From the NCBI RefSeq assembly GCF_000758625.1, contig NZ_CP009283.1, forward strand, positions 5,219,501-5,283,500: a DNA stretch of 64,000 bases. The letters run 5' to 3'. Each line of letters starts with the position of its first letter. The first letter of the stretch is position 1. This document shows positions 44,005-54,100 of the stretch, one piece after another. This stretch comes from Paenibacillus sp. FSL R7-0273. Its GTDB lineage: Bacteria > Bacillota > Bacilli > Paenibacillales > Paenibacillaceae. Under the pieces are notes generated by a model. The model was not told the origin of the DNA and did no database searches. It saw nothing but the letters and a program-made list of their open reading frames with translations. A program made the position numbers and the translations under genes.

Positions 44005-46401
44005 ATGTCTACATTTCTGTACCGATTGGGGAAATCGGCTTATTCCAAGCCCTGGTATTTCCTCGGAACCTGGATCGTCATTCTTGGTGTAATCGGCGCC
44101 CTGCTCGGCGTCAACGGCATCCAGTCCAGCTCCGAAATGAAAATTGAAGGCACCGAATCGCAAAAGGTGCTGGATATGCTGGCCGAAGAGCTTCCGGCTG
44201 CCGCCGGCGGCCAGGCCAGCGTCGCCTTCACCGCACCGGAAGGCGAGCGTCTCGACACGCCTGAGCGGGCTGCCCTGCTCCTGAAGGCGATTAATGATGT
44301 ATACAGCATGGAATACATCATTAATCCGGCTGATCTGGCTGCCCAAGCAGCTGCTGCCGCTCAAGCCGCAGGCGCTGATCCATCCGCTGCCGCAGGCCAA
44401 GGCGCTGCCGCTGACCCGTCCGCCGCCGCAGGCCAGGACGATGCTGCTGCTCAAGCCGCAGCGGCCCAGGCTGCTGCCGCCGCGCAAGCTGCATCTGCCG
44501 CTCCTTACGGCCCGCTGATCGTGGACGGCGCCATGGTTCCCGGCGTTATGCTATCCTCCGACGGCAACATCGCCCTGTTCCAGTTCCAGTTCATCGTGCA
44601 GCAGACCTCGCTGCCTTCGGAAGTGCCGGATAACGTGATCTCGGCTGTAACTGAAGTCGAGCAGGCCGGCTCCGGCATCACAGCGATTCCGAGTGACTCG
44701 CTGAAGAGCACGCCTTCCATCGGCTCCACTGAAGCCATCGGGGTTGCAGTGGCTGCAGTGGTACTGTTCATTACCCTCGGCTCGGTTGTAGCAGCCGGGC
44801 TGCCGCTGATTACCGCGCTTCTCGGGGTTGGAATCAGTGTCGGCGGCGCATTTGCCCTCGGCAGTGTAATCCAGATGAATGACATTACGCCGATCCTCGC
44901 CGTAATGATCGGTCTGGCTGTCGGTATCGACTACTCCCTGTTCATCGTCAACCGCCAGCGCCGCCTGATTCTCGATGAGAAGCTGAATGCGCGTGAAGCA
45001 GCCAGCCGGGCTGTCGGCACTGCCGGCAGCGCTGTATTTTTTGCCGGATTAACTGTTATTATTGCCCTGTGCGGAATGCTGGTTATCGGTATGGAATTCC
45101 TGTCCACCATGGCGCTCGTTGCCGCTGTCAGCGTACTGATCAACGTGCTGCTCGCACTGACCCTGCTGCCTGCGCTGCTCGGTCTGGTCGGAGAAAAAAT
45201 CTGCACAGCCAAAGCCCGCGAGAAGAGTAGGACTTCCAAAGGCAAGCAAAACCACGGCTTCTCGCACCGCTGGGCTAACGCTACAGTGAAATTCCGCTGG
45301 CCGATCATTGTTCTGGTCGTGCTTGTACTCGGAACCGCTGCGATTCCGGTAACCAAAATGGAGCTCGGCATTCCGTCCGGCGCCTCGGCGAACCTGGATA
45401 CTCCAGCCCGCCAGAGCTATGACGTTATTTCGAAGGGCTTCGGCGAAGGCTTCAATGGCCCGCTGCTGCTGGTCGCACAGCCTAATAATCCGTCCGGCAA
45501 AATCTCGATGGAGACCCTGGGCAAGCTGACTCAGGAGCTGCAAATGCATGATAACGTAACCCTGGTGTCCCCGATGGGAGTTAACGAAACGGGCGATATT
45601 GCCATTATCAGCCTGATTCCAAAAACCGGGCCGACCGATACAGAAACAAGAGATCTGGTACAGGATCTGCGCGATCCAGCCTACAGTCTCGCATCCGATA
45701 ACGATATCACCCTTGGCGTAACCGGCTTTACAGCCATTAACATCGATATGTCATCCAAGCTGTCCGATGCTTTCCCTATTTACATCGGTATCATTGTTGT
45801 TCTTTCCCTGATTATTCTGCTGCTCGTGTTCCGGTCCATTATTGTACCAATCAAAGCAACAGTCGGCTTCATCCTCAGTATCCTTGCTACCTTCGGTGTG
45901 ACTACCGCCGTTTATCAGTGGGGCTGGCTGCACTCCCTGTTCGGTTTTGATACCGGCGGGCCGCTGCTCAGCTTCATGCCGATTCTGGTGACAGGTATCC
46001 TGTATGGTCTGGCGATGGATTACCAGGTGTTCCTGGTCAGCTCGATGCGCGAGGCCTACGTTCACGGGCGCCGCGGCAATGACAGCATCGTGCACGGCTA
46101 CGATCTGGCCAGCCGTGTCGTGCTTGCTGCCGGGATTATCATGGTATCCGTCTTTGCCGGATTTATCTTCGCACCTGATGCGATGATCAAGCAGATCGGC
46201 TTTGCCCTGGCCTTCGGTATCCTGATCGATGCCTTCATCATCCGGATGACGCTCGTTCCGGCCGTTATGGCCGTATTCGGCGACAAAGCCTGGTGGCTGC
46301 CGAAATGGCTGGACCGCCTGCTGCCGAACCTCGACGTTGAGGGCGACAAGCTGATCGCCAAACTTAATGCCGAGAATGGCGTGCATGGGCACCAGAAATA
46401 A
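44005..46401 (+). CDS. MMPL/RND-family exporter with Ala-rich insert
   Basis: A 798-residue membrane transporter of the MMPL branch of RND proteins, preceded by AAAAAGGAG. It has about twelve helices in two repeats, with large extracellular loops after the first and seventh helix. Conserved membrane motifs include MIGLAVGIDYSLFIVNRQRR (first half, with the proton-relay Asp-Tyr) and GLAMDYQVFLVSSMREAYV (second half, again Asp-Tyr). It probably exports lipids, drugs or other amphiphiles using the proton gradient. Residues about 110-165 of the first loop form a low-complexity segment of Ala, Gln, Asp and Pro with imperfect ADPSAAAGQ repeats. This is unusual in the family and may vary between strains. 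Confidence 0.92.
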   Translation: MSTFLYRLGKSAYSKPWYFLGTWIVILGVIGALLGVNGIQSSSEMKIEGTESQKVLDMLAEELPAAAGGQASVAFTAPEGERLDTPERAALLLKAINDVYSMEYIINPADLAAQAAAAAQAAGADPSAAAGQGAAADPSAAAGQDDAAAQAAAAQAAAAAQAASAAPYGPLIVDGAMVPGVMLSSDGNIALFQFQFIVQQTSLPSEVPDNVISAVTEVEQAGSGITAIPSDSLKSTPSIGSTEAIGVAVAAVVLFITLGSVVAAGLPLITALLGVGISVGGAFALGSVIQMNDITPILAVMIGLAVGIDYSLFIVNRQRRLILDEKLNAREAASRAVGTAGSAVFFAGLTVIIALCGMLVIGMEFLSTMALVAAVSVLINVLLALTLLPALLGLVGEKICTAKAREKSRTSKGKQNHGFSHRWANATVKFRWPIIVLVVLVLGTAAIPVTKMELGIPSGASANLDTPARQSYDVISKGFGEGFNGPLLLVAQPNNPSGKISMETLGKLTQELQMHDNVTLVSPMGVNETGDIAIISLIPKTGPTDTETRDLVQDLRDPAYSLASDNDITLGVTGFTAINIDMSSKLSDAFPIYIGIIVVLSLIILLLVFRSIIVPIKATVGFILSILATFGVTTAVYQWGWLHSLFGFDTGGPLLSFMPILVTGILYGLAMDYQVFLVSSMREAYVHGRRGNDSIVHGYDLASRVVLAAGIIMVSVFAGFIFAPDAMIKQIGFALAFGILIDAFIIRMTLVPAVMAVFGDKAWWLPKWLDRLLPNLDVEGDKLIAKLNAENGVHGHQK

Positions 46402-46407
46402 CAATAA

Positions 46408-46470
46408 GGACGGCATCACCGCCGTCCCCCATAGAGAAAAGAGCCTGCAGACCACGTCTGCAGGCTTCTT
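46408..46470. terminator. Tandem hairpins after the MMPL gene
   Basis: GGACGGC ATCAC CGCCGTCC is followed by GCCTGCAGAC CAC GTCTGCAGGC and TTCTTTATTT. The second hairpin (46443-46465) is a good plus-strand terminator. Its core GCCTGCAGAC recurs at 51058-51096. Confidence 0.85.
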
Positions 46471-46556
46471 TATTTAACGAACCTCACCAGAAGCCCGGAC
46501 CCCGCCAAGCACAAATGATGCTATTTTATCAGCAAGCTCCTCTTTACTTTCCCCGT

Positions 46557-47546
46557 TTACCCATTGATATAGGCTGCAACTTTGCCGGTGATCTTACCTT
46601 CTTTTAGTTTTTTTAAATAGGCGGGAATTTCTTCCATAGTTATCGTTGTGATTTGTGGAGGGATGATTGTTCCTGCTGCAATCAAGCTCCCAAAATGATC
46701 TCCGATTCGCGCAAGATTAGATTGTGCATTAAAGTCTCCTTGTGTATGAGCAGCACCAAGAGCGATCTCGTGTAAAGACATCCCTTTGTCATAAAAACGA
46801 ATCTGGCTAAAATCCGGAAATCCGGCCGTTACCACCATTTCGCCGCCGAAGGCAAGAATCTCAAGGTCTTTTGTTGCACTATCGGGACTGATCGTATTTA
46901 AAACGTAATCGACACCCCGGCCATTGGTCAGATCCGAAACTTCTTCATATACACTTCCTTTAGTAAAATCAATCGCCTCATCCGCCCCGAGAGTGCACAC
47001 ATAGCCGATATCCTTTCCTAAGCAGGTAGTAACCACTTTTAATCCGCAAATTTTAGCTAATTGAATTGCATATCCTCCTACTCCACCTGCGCCGCCATGA
47101 ATCAATATCGTCCCACCAGACTGCGGATTAAGTTTCTGCATTATCGCCTGATAAGCTGTATATCCTGCAGCCGGAACAACTGCTGCCTGTTCAAATGGTA
47201 CCTCATCGGGAAGTTTACTTGCTGTGTGAGCTGTAGTCACAGAGTATTCCGCAAATCCTCCGTCAAGATTATTAATGCTGCGGAGATAGTATACGCGGTC
47301 TCCCATTTTAAAATTATTCACGCTGCTGCCAACGGCATCTACAATTCCCGCAACTTCTAATCCTAAAACGCGTTTTTTCTCCGATTCCAGACCAGCGTGC
47401 TCTGCCACTTGGTAATCCGAAGGGTTCAATCCTGCTGCAATGACCTTTACTCTGATCTCATTATCTTTGGGCTCTGGCATCTCCCTGTTTGTAACCACAG
47501 TAAGGCTCTCTAGTTCCCCGGGTTTTTCAAGAATTAGTGCTTTCAT
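46557..47546 (-). CDS. NADP-dependent quinone oxidoreductase-like MDR enzyme
   Basis: A 329-residue zinc-free MDR enzyme. It starts at ATG 47546 with AGAGGAG upstream; an extension to 47570 lacks support. Family features are VKVIAAGLNPSDYQVAEHAG, the NADP loop LIHGGAGGVGGYAIQLAKIC and GADEAIDFTKGSVYEEVSDL. It is divergent from a TetR regulator, with palindromic DNA between them, so expression is probably induced by an electrophile or quinone through that regulator. It resembles the enzyme at 41329-42309 but is clearly a separate, less similar paralogue. Confidence 0.9.
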   Translation of the reverse strand: MKALILEKPGELESLTVVTNREMPEPKDNEIRVKVIAAGLNPSDYQVAEHAGLESEKKRVLGLEVAGIVDAVGSSVNNFKMGDRVYYLRSINNLDGGFAEYSVTTAHTASKLPDEVPFEQAAVVPAAGYTAYQAIMQKLNPQSGGTILIHGGAGGVGGYAIQLAKICGLKVVTTCLGKDIGYVCTLGADEAIDFTKGSVYEEVSDLTNGRGVDYVLNTISPDSATKDLEILAFGGEMVVTAGFPDFSQIRFYDKGMSLHEIALGAAHTQGDFNAQSNLARIGDHFGSLIAAGTIIPPQITTITMEEIPAYLKKLKEGKITGKVAAYING

Positions 47547-47570
47547 CTTATTTCTCCTCTCAAAATCCAA

Positions 47571-47621
47571 TTGACAAAATTCAATTTATAACATAAATTC
47601 GAACCGACATTACAATTGTAA
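47571..47621. promoter_or_regulatory. Divergent promoter/operator region between MDR and TetR genes
   Basis: A plus-strand promoter TTGACA (47571-47576) and TAAATT (47594-47599) has a 17-base spacer and reads toward the TetR gene. The perfect palindrome TTACAATTGTAA (47610-47621) lies just downstream and could be the TetR operator. The minus-strand promoter for the MDR gene probably overlaps the same stretch, but its elements are less clear. Confidence 0.5.
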
Positions 47622-47682
47622 CACCGCATCAAACAGGGTCAATGGATGATAGAACGGACTAAACATATAGGGGGGTGCTGTA

Positions 47683-48255
47683 ATGTCTGCGAAGGAAGTT
47701 ACAGAGTTTCAGCGTCTGGAAGGGCTCAGGCTGTCAAATGAGGAATCTAACCGAATCACTAGATCAAGTATTGAGGCTGCTTTGGTGCTGCTAATGAACG
47801 ATCAGGCTTTTGAGGATATAACGATTACAGCTATCGTCAAACGGGCGGGAGTGTCCCGCACAGCTTACTACCGGAACTACAACTCCAAAGAAGATATTCT
47901 ACAGAGCACCATGAAGGAAATTGCAGATAAAATCGTGGCTGCAATGAATCTGCATCATCCCATCCGAAACTCCTATGAATATTGGCTGGCGTTATTCCAA
48001 ACCTTAGAGCAACATTTGGAGTGCTTACAAATTATTCTGAAAGTCAATATGGCAGATACTATTCTTAACGATATGCAAGCCGTACAGTTAAATAGATCCA
48101 ACGAAGAAACCTTGCTTACCCATTACGCTGCTTACTTTTGGAGCGGCGCTATTTACAGTGTAGCTGCGAATTGGATTAGAGGCGGTGGCCGGCAATCCGC
48201 TGCAGAAATGGCAACGATCTGCTACAGAATAATAGAAGCGGTAAATGGCAACTGA
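47683..48255 (+). CDS. TetR-family transcriptional regulator
   Basis: A 190-residue regulator with GGGGGG ahead of the start. The helix-turn-helix is DITITAIVKRAGVSRTAYYR followed by NYNSKEDILQ. The C-terminal TetR_C-like region (EYWLALFQTLEQHLECLQII) recalls DhaS/AcrR-like regulators from low-GC Gram-positives. It is divergent from the MDR reductase and probably controls it. A bidirectional terminator follows four bases after the stop. Confidence 0.9.
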   Translation: MSAKEVTEFQRLEGLRLSNEESNRITRSSIEAALVLLMNDQAFEDITITAIVKRAGVSRTAYYRNYNSKEDILQSTMKEIADKIVAAMNLHHPIRNSYEYWLALFQTLEQHLECLQIILKVNMADTILNDMQAVQLNRSNEETLLTHYAAYFWSGAIYSVAANWIRGGGRQSAAEMATICYRIIEAVNGN

Positions 48256-48258
48256 ATA

Positions 48259-48289
48259 AAAGCAGCCGATCAATGTGATCGGCTGCTTT
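48259..48289. terminator. Bidirectional terminator, GCAGCCGATCA-type
   Basis: AAAGCAGCCGATCA and its exact complement enclose ATG. The downstream TTCTTGGTATTATTGA is the same as after the terminator at 50102-50132. It lies between two convergent TetR genes. Confidence 0.85.
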
Positions 48290-48359
48290 CTTGGTATTAT
48301 TGAACTATGACTTTCTTTCCTTTGAATCACAAATGAATCACAAAGCGTAATTCCATCAC

Positions 48360-48962
48360 TTACACTTGTTTTAATACTATCGGCAGTATTATTTTATCAA
48401 CAATTCGTTCAACATAATGAACACTGGTAGTCTGGTTTCTATAGTTATACATGGCTAAGGCGGGTCCAATATCTGTAATTAGCTCTAAATCGTCGTCAGC
48501 AATACGATGTTCTTTTACATAAGGTTCGAGAATCGATTGAATAACGTTTCTATAACGCTTGTAAAAAGCCTCACGCATACCTTTGTCTAATTGTTCATTA
48601 ACAGCATTACAAATTGCATTCATGGCTTTCTGGTATTTCATATTATCTTGCAGAAATATAACAGAAAGCAGGTCAATCAATTGTCCACGTAATTCTTGAT
48701 TTGTATTCAATTTCATTAGTGATATTTCGAGAGGACTCATCACAGTGGCGGCGTCAATTACAAGCTCCATTTTTGAAGACCAACGCCTATAAATCGTACC
48801 CTTCCCCACTTTAGCCTTTATTGCAACCGCCTCTATTGTTAATGAATCATATCCGTTTTCTGCTAGCAAATCTAAAGTTGTTTCAAGAATTACTTTGTTC
48901 CGTGACAAATCTATAGGGCGCCCTCTTTTTTCTTCTGTTTCGTGCTGTTTATCATTTGACAT
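48360..48962 (-). CDS. TetR-family transcriptional regulator
   Basis: A 200-residue regulator. The N-terminus [20 protein letters not shown] is followed by the helix-turn-helix [20 protein letters not shown] with RWSSKMELV, the AcrR/TetR pattern. The C-terminal part matches TetR_C in length and helix content. It is divergent from the NmrA-like gene, whose promoter region holds a GGAAC-N6-GTTCC dyad; repression of that gene is the natural inference. It is AT-rich compared with the neighbouring GC-rich operons. Confidence 0.9.
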   Translation of the reverse strand: MSNDKQHETEEKRGRPIDLSRNKVILETTLDLLAENGYDSLTIEAVAIKAKVGKGTIYRRWSSKMELVIDAATVMSPLEISLMKLNTNQELRGQLIDLLSVIFLQDNMKYQKAMNAICNAVNEQLDKGMREAFYKRYRNVIQSILEPYVKEHRIADDDLELITDIGPALAMYNYRNQTTSVHYVERIVDKIILPIVLKQV

Positions 48963-49064
48963 ACAACCTTAGCCACCTTCCTTGACTTATAATATCATAC
49001 AATTTTCACCCCAACAATTCGGTACTGTTGCGTTCTATAATTGCATCTGTTATTATTTCATTAC

Positions 49065-49080
49065 GGAACTACACCGTTCC
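49065..49080. promoter_or_regulatory. Candidate TetR operator in the divergent region
   Basis: GGAAC-TACACC-GTTCC is an inverted repeat with a six-base spacer, 30 bases upstream of the NmrA-like gene's start and 100 bases from the divergent TetR gene. The size and position suit a TetR operator, though no comparison sites are available. Confidence 0.4.
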
Positions 49081-49109
49081 ATATATATAACTTCTGGAGG
49101 AACTTCTAT

Positions 49110-49979
49110 ATGACAAAACCAAGAGTATTGATTATCGGTGCGTCCGGCACTGTAGGTTCAAAAGTAGTCAAAGAATTCGATAAAAACGGCGAGGGCATTA
49201 TACTTCGTCTGGCGACAAGTCGTCAGGAAATTGCTGAGAAGTGGCAAACGGAGGGCCGTGAAGCCGTTGTACTTGACCTTAATGAGCCGACAACCTTCGC
49301 TTCAGCATTAGCAGGCGTCGATCGGGTATTTTTACTAACTGGTTACACGGCTGATATGCTGATCCAAAGTAAACAACTGGTCGACGCAGCGGTAGATGCA
49401 GGCATAAGTCACATCGTTCATCTAGGTGTCTTCACCTCACGTCGTGATATTATCCCCCATTTTATCTGGCATGACCTTATAGAAACGTATATCGAAGCAA
49501 GTAAAATTGCTTGGACGCATTTGCATCCTAATGTCATTACGGACACGGTCTTCGCTAATCTAACGGAAACGGGTTCTTTCACAGTTAACTGGAGAGACAT
49601 GCCGCAAGGATGGGTATTTGCAGCAGATATTGCTGCTGTCGCTGCTACCGTGTTGCGAGAGGGTCCTGAGAAACATGGTGATGCCAATTACTGGTTGAGC
49701 ACGGAAGTACTAACGGGTCCAGAGGTCGCTAACATTCTAACTGAAGCCTCAGGGAAAGAGATCAAATGTATTACACTCGATCCTGCAAGCCTGGAAGCGT
49801 ATGTTGCTCAGATTTCAACAGTTCCCGAACGTGCCTACATGGAGAGCGCAGTCATTACGATGAAATTAGCGGCGGCAGGTCAAATGACTGCTCAAACTGT
49901 TGTTCGTGATGACGTCTTAACGGTTTTGGGGCGTCCTGGCACCACCATGACGGAGTGGGCGCGTCAGAAACTAAAATGA
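49110..49979 (+). CDS. NmrA-like NAD(P)-binding protein
   Basis: A 289-residue atypical short-chain dehydrogenase. It begins MTKPRVLIIGASGTVGSKVV with the NAD(P)-binding GxxGxxG loop and includes GVDRVFLLTGYTADML and GISHIVHLGVFTSR, the NmrA/HSCARG and YtfG-like pattern. The catalytic Tyr-x-x-x-Lys of true dehydrogenases is not evident. Proteins of this type act as redox sensors or quinone reductases. The start is ATG 49110 with TGGAGGA upstream; a start at 49041 would include the promoter region. It is divergent from a TetR regulator. Confidence 0.87.
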   Translation: MTKPRVLIIGASGTVGSKVVKEFDKNGEGIILRLATSRQEIAEKWQTEGREAVVLDLNEPTTFASALAGVDRVFLLTGYTADMLIQSKQLVDAAVDAGISHIVHLGVFTSRRDIIPHFIWHDLIETYIEASKIAWTHLHPNVITDTVFANLTETGSFTVNWRDMPQGWVFAADIAAVAATVLREGPEKHGDANYWLSTEVLTGPEVANILTEASGKEIKCITLDPASLEAYVAQISTVPERAYMESAVITMKLAAAGQMTAQTVVRDDVLTVLGRPGTTMTEWARQKLK

Positions 49980-50101
49980 CTAACCTTACAGTCCGTGATT
50001 ACAAAGACATAATTTTAGCTGGACCGTTCCTCGATATTTAACCGGGGACAGTCATTTAGTTTTTAGAACGATTGGAACTAGCCTGCCCCATTAGCTGAAC
50101 A

Positions 50102-50132
50102 AAAGCAGCCGATCACTTTGATCGGCTGCTTT
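50102..50132. terminator. Bidirectional terminator, GCAGCCGATCA-type
   Basis: AAAGCAGCCGATCA and its exact complement enclose CTT, followed by TTCTTGGTATTATTGA. It is almost identical to the terminator at 48259 and separates the convergent NmrA-like and HxlR genes. Confidence 0.85.
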
Positions 50133-50181
50133 CTTGGTATTATTGAGCTAACGTTTCCAGTTCATTGAGTTGCTGATATCA

Positions 50182-50520
50182 TTAGGGTTGATTTTTTACT
50201 CCCCATTCACAAAGTCCTTCTAAAACAGGCAGGAGTGTTTCCGCCTTATCTGTAAGACTGTACTCGACTTTAGGAGGGACTTGAGGATACTCATTCCGTA
50301 TAACCATACCGTCCGCTTCCAATTCTTTAAGTTGGGAGCTCAATGTTTTGAATGTAATCGCTCCGATCTGTCTTTTTAGATCATTAAAGCGAACTGGTTG
50401 GTTTTCTGCTAAGAGATACATAATAACCATTTTCCACTTACCGCCAATAACTGACAATGTATAACCAAAAGGTGTATCCTGAATATTTTTAACTTTACCC
50501 TTATATTCAGCCATACTCAT
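50182..50520 (-). CDS. HxlR-family winged-helix regulator
   Basis: A 112-residue regulator. The start is ATG 50520, with AAAGGATAG upstream; longer in-frame starts lack a site. The winged helix shows TLSVIGGKWKMVIMYLLAEN, RFNDLKRQIGAITFKTLSSQ and KELEADGMVIRNEYP, the HxlR/YodB pattern. YodB and HypR-like members of this family sense quinones or disulphide stress through a cysteine. The visible cysteine lies in the C-terminus (EGLCEWG), not in the usual N-terminal sensor position. It is divergent from the RidA gene. Confidence 0.9.
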   Translation of the reverse strand: MSMAEYKGKVKNIQDTPFGYTLSVIGGKWKMVIMYLLAENQPVRFNDLKRQIGAITFKTLSSQLKELEADGMVIRNEYPQVPPKVEYSLTDKAETLLPVLEGLCEWGVKNQP

Positions 50521-50625
50521 ATTCACACTATCCTTTCCGATAGTAACTATCAATAAAGTGCGTACTATATTTATGTTCGTATTCATTTTATACTAGCTTT
50601 ACTTTGAATTAAAGGAGAAAACAAT

Positions 50626-51009
50626 ATGGCTACTGTCAAAACGTACAATCACGATCTTTGGGATCACGGCATCTCCCAAGGCTACAGCGTCAACGGAACC
50701 CTCTATATTTCGGGACAATTCTCCCATGATACGGAAGGCGTGTTCGTTGGCGAAAACGATATCGAGGCACAGACTCTGCAGACACTGAAGAATCTCGATC
50801 GCGTACTAGAACAATTTGGAATTACGAAGTCGAACCTTGCTTATGTGGAAATCTATCTGACAAATGCGCAAGAGCATATCGAGTTATGCATCCCTCTCTT
50901 CAAGGAGTACATGGGACAACACCGGCCAGCCGGCAGCTGTATCGGCGTGACATACCTGGCTTCTCCTGAGCAGCTGATCGAAATCAGCGCCGTCGCACAC
51001 ATGGACTAG
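50626..51009 (+). CDS. RidA/YjgF-family enamine/imine deaminase
   Basis: A 127-residue protein with AAAGGAG eight bases upstream. The fold-typical features are present: GTLYISGQFSHDTEGVFVGE, the ordered IEAQTLQTLKNLDRVLEQFG and the catalytic-arginine loop HRPAGSCIGVTYL. RidA proteins hydrolyse reactive enamines and imines that arise from pyridoxal-phosphate enzymes, protecting the cell; some relatives act on other carbonyl compounds. It is divergent from the HxlR gene, which probably controls it. Confidence 0.9.
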   Translation: MATVKTYNHDLWDHGISQGYSVNGTLYISGQFSHDTEGVFVGENDIEAQTLQTLKNLDRVLEQFGITKSNLAYVEIYLTNAQEHIELCIPLFKEYMGQHRPAGSCIGVTYLASPEQLIEISAVAHMD

Positions 51010-51057
51010 GTTGGTATTGCATTATTTACGTCACACTAAAATTAATCTATGTCAAAA

Positions 51058-51096
51058 GAAGAGTAGCCTGCAGACCCCGTCTGCAGGCTACTCTTC
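51058..51096. terminator. Perfect bidirectional terminator
   Basis: GAAGAGTAGCCTGCAGAC and its exact complement form an 18-base stem with loop CCC, between the convergent RidA and SLH-protein genes. It shares the GCCTGCAGAC core with the hairpin at 46443. Confidence 0.9.
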
Positions 51097-51129
51097 TACT
51101 AACAACCATCTTTCATTTCAACCAGCGGC

Positions 51130-54100
51130 TTAAAGAGCCTCCGCTCCCCACGCCTGGATCAGCCGGGCAAAGACCGCGGCCGCTTCCGCCCGGCTCGTTT
51201 CTCCCTGCGGATCAGCGTAATCGCCCGGCTGGCCGCTCAGAATACCTGCTGCTGCCAAAGCCTCTACCGCTTCCTGCGCCCACGCACTCACGCTTCCGGC
51301 ATCGGTGAAGTCCGGCGACGTAATGGCACGCGGCTTATAGCCCTTGGTTGCTGTATAGTTATACAGCATTACAGCCATCTGCTCACGTGTAATCACAGCA
51401 TCCGGGCTGAACAGGCCCTGCCCCGTTCCGTTAACGATGCCGCTTTGGGCGGCCCAGGCTACCGCAGAGGCATACCATTTCCCGGCTGGCACATCCGTGA
51501 ATACCGGTGCTGCATAGCTGCCAAGGTCCACTCCCTCCAGATTAGCCAGCACCCGGGTGAACATCGCCCGGGTCATCGGCGTCCGGGGGTCGAACAGCTC
51601 CTTACCAGTCCCTGCGAATAACCCGCGCGCTGACACAAAGGCTACATCCTGCGCCGCCCAATGGGCAAAAGGCACGTCATGGAACACGTGTCCGTTATAA
51701 GCAACATCATAAGTACCCGTAGCCGCAGCGGCGAAGGTCACGCTGTTGCACGCTGCTGCGGCCAGCGGCAGGATAACGTCTTTTCCGGTTTCTTTTCTAA
51801 CTACCACATATTCGTTAATATTACGGCCTTCGGTCACCTCAACAGGCAGCGTAATGATCAGAGGATAACTGGGCTCCGCATACACTACCGGCTTGCTGTC
51901 CTTCAGCAGCTCCACGGTATAGCTGCCTTTGCGGATGCGGAGCACCAGCGGATCGCCGTACTTCTTGTTCATCATCTGCAAGGTAGCGTTTGGAAGGGTA
52001 ACCGTTCCGTAGCCGCTTTTAATAGTAAGTTGTGCTGTCCCCATCGCTGCTGCGGAGAACTGAACAGTCAGGTTCTCTATGCCATCCGCATTGATAACCA
52101 GCTCGCTGCCGCCGTCCAGAGCCGTCCCGATTTGGCTGTCGCCCAGAAGCAGGCTGTAGCCGCCATTCTGATTTTTGCTCAGCGTACCGCTTATCCCGTT
52201 CAGGGAAATCTTCGGGTTATCAGCGGCTACTTCTGCCTGCACACCGCCGGGCATTGCCGGGTTCTCAGGCTGGCTTGGAACGGGCTTGCCGTCCGGCAGC
52301 GCAATATCCTCAGCGTTAAACATGAAGATTAGCCGCTCGCTGGTGGTAATGTCCGGAATATCCGTAATCTGCGAGAGTGTTTTATTTCCCAGGCGAAGCG
52401 TCAGGACGGCATTACTGCCGGCTCCGGCTGGCTCCTGATAGACAATCCGGTTATCGAATTTGGGAGAAGCCAGGAAGAACGGGCCGACCCCGCTGGAGCG
52501 CAGGATGAACCTTTCATTGTCACCAATCTCAGCGGCATCCGCCTTGATGAGGTTGTAGTCCCCTGACTTCTCTTCTTTTACCGATAGATACTTGTTGGTC
52601 TCAAGCAGCAGAATTGAATACGTGCCGTCCTCGCCTGCTACCAATTGAAAGAACGGAGCATCCTTTTTCATCGAGCTTGTAGTAAGCTCACCGTCGGCGT
52701 TGACCGCATAATACGAGTTCAGGGTCTCGGCAGCTTTTTGACCGTTAACGGTACTCCAGTTTCGCTGATACAAAGGCTCCCAGCGCGTCCGCATCTGAAA
52801 ATACGGCCCGGCCACCGCAGTCTGCGGCTCCCCGTTGTAATAGGTCAGCGTGCCAAAGTTCAGGTTGTCAAAATGCACCATGCCCTGGGGACGCATTGCC
52901 GCCGCCGCCCGGGCCGTCCAGGTCATATCCACACCGTCTGCCTTGCTGTAAAGCGCCAGCCCCTGCTCGAAAACAGGTCTCAGCTCGCCCCGGTTCAGCC
53001 CGTTGTTCTCCATGTCAAACCCTGTCCCATAATACCCTCTACTGGTATCCCCGAACACATTCGGCATCGCTGTAAAAGGAACCTCCACCCCGGACAATTC
53101 CTGCGAATACAGATTGTATTTGGCCGAATACTCAAAAGCCTTCGCCAGCCTGTTATCATACAGGGAAGCCAAATCCTCATTCTGGTTAGCGGCAATCAGG
53201 CAGATTTCCGCCATATAACCAAGTGCCAGCAGGGCATGGGCCTGATCACGGCCGGTCTCCATCGTCTGCCCCGAATCGTTCACGTAAGCGAAGATAGAGC
53301 CATTCGTATGAATATCCTGATAAAAGCCCATCGCGCGCTCAAAAATCCCCGTATTGTCACACAGCACACCGATCGCCAGCATGCTGACAATAGCAGCCGC
53401 GTCCCAGTTGCCGTTAGCCAGCATCGGAACCGCCGCATCCTGGAGGACAGGATAGACCACATTCAGCATCATGGCCTGCAGCGCCGCAAAATCCTCATCA
53501 CTATACCCGATGTAACCACCGCCGTAATATCGGATAATCTCCGCCGCGCTCGCATACTTATAGGCATTGATGCCCGCTCCCAGAATTCTGTCCCTGCCGT
53601 CAATCACCTTAAGCGTTTTTGCCCACTCACCGAGCAGGCCTGCGGCCATGTCCGCATATTGTTCGTCTCCCGTAATGACCCACTGCAGGGCGTTGAAGTA
53701 CGCGGCGTTGCCTCCCTTTTCAAAATAACCGATGTTGCTGGAATCCGAAGGAGCCCCTCCGCGCCCGACCTTTGAGAATACTTTAGTCTGGTAACCGGAG
53801 CTGGCTACTCCGTAAGGCACACTGTCCACCATTCTGCGGTAGTCGGAGTACCATGGTTCCTGTTTGGCCTGAATATGTGTCTTCATGTCCTCCAGGTCCT
53901 GCAGGCTTAGCAGAATCCCCGGATGGCTGAAGATACGGACATTTATATCCGCCTTCGCGCTATAGCCGCCTCCGTTATATTCAACCGTATACGCATGAGT
54001 ACCGGCGCTCAAACCCTGCAGCTTCACCTGCATGAGGCCATCCGAATAAACCGCGTCTGTTACTGTACCGTTGACCTTATAACCGGCAGGGTCCGTATCC

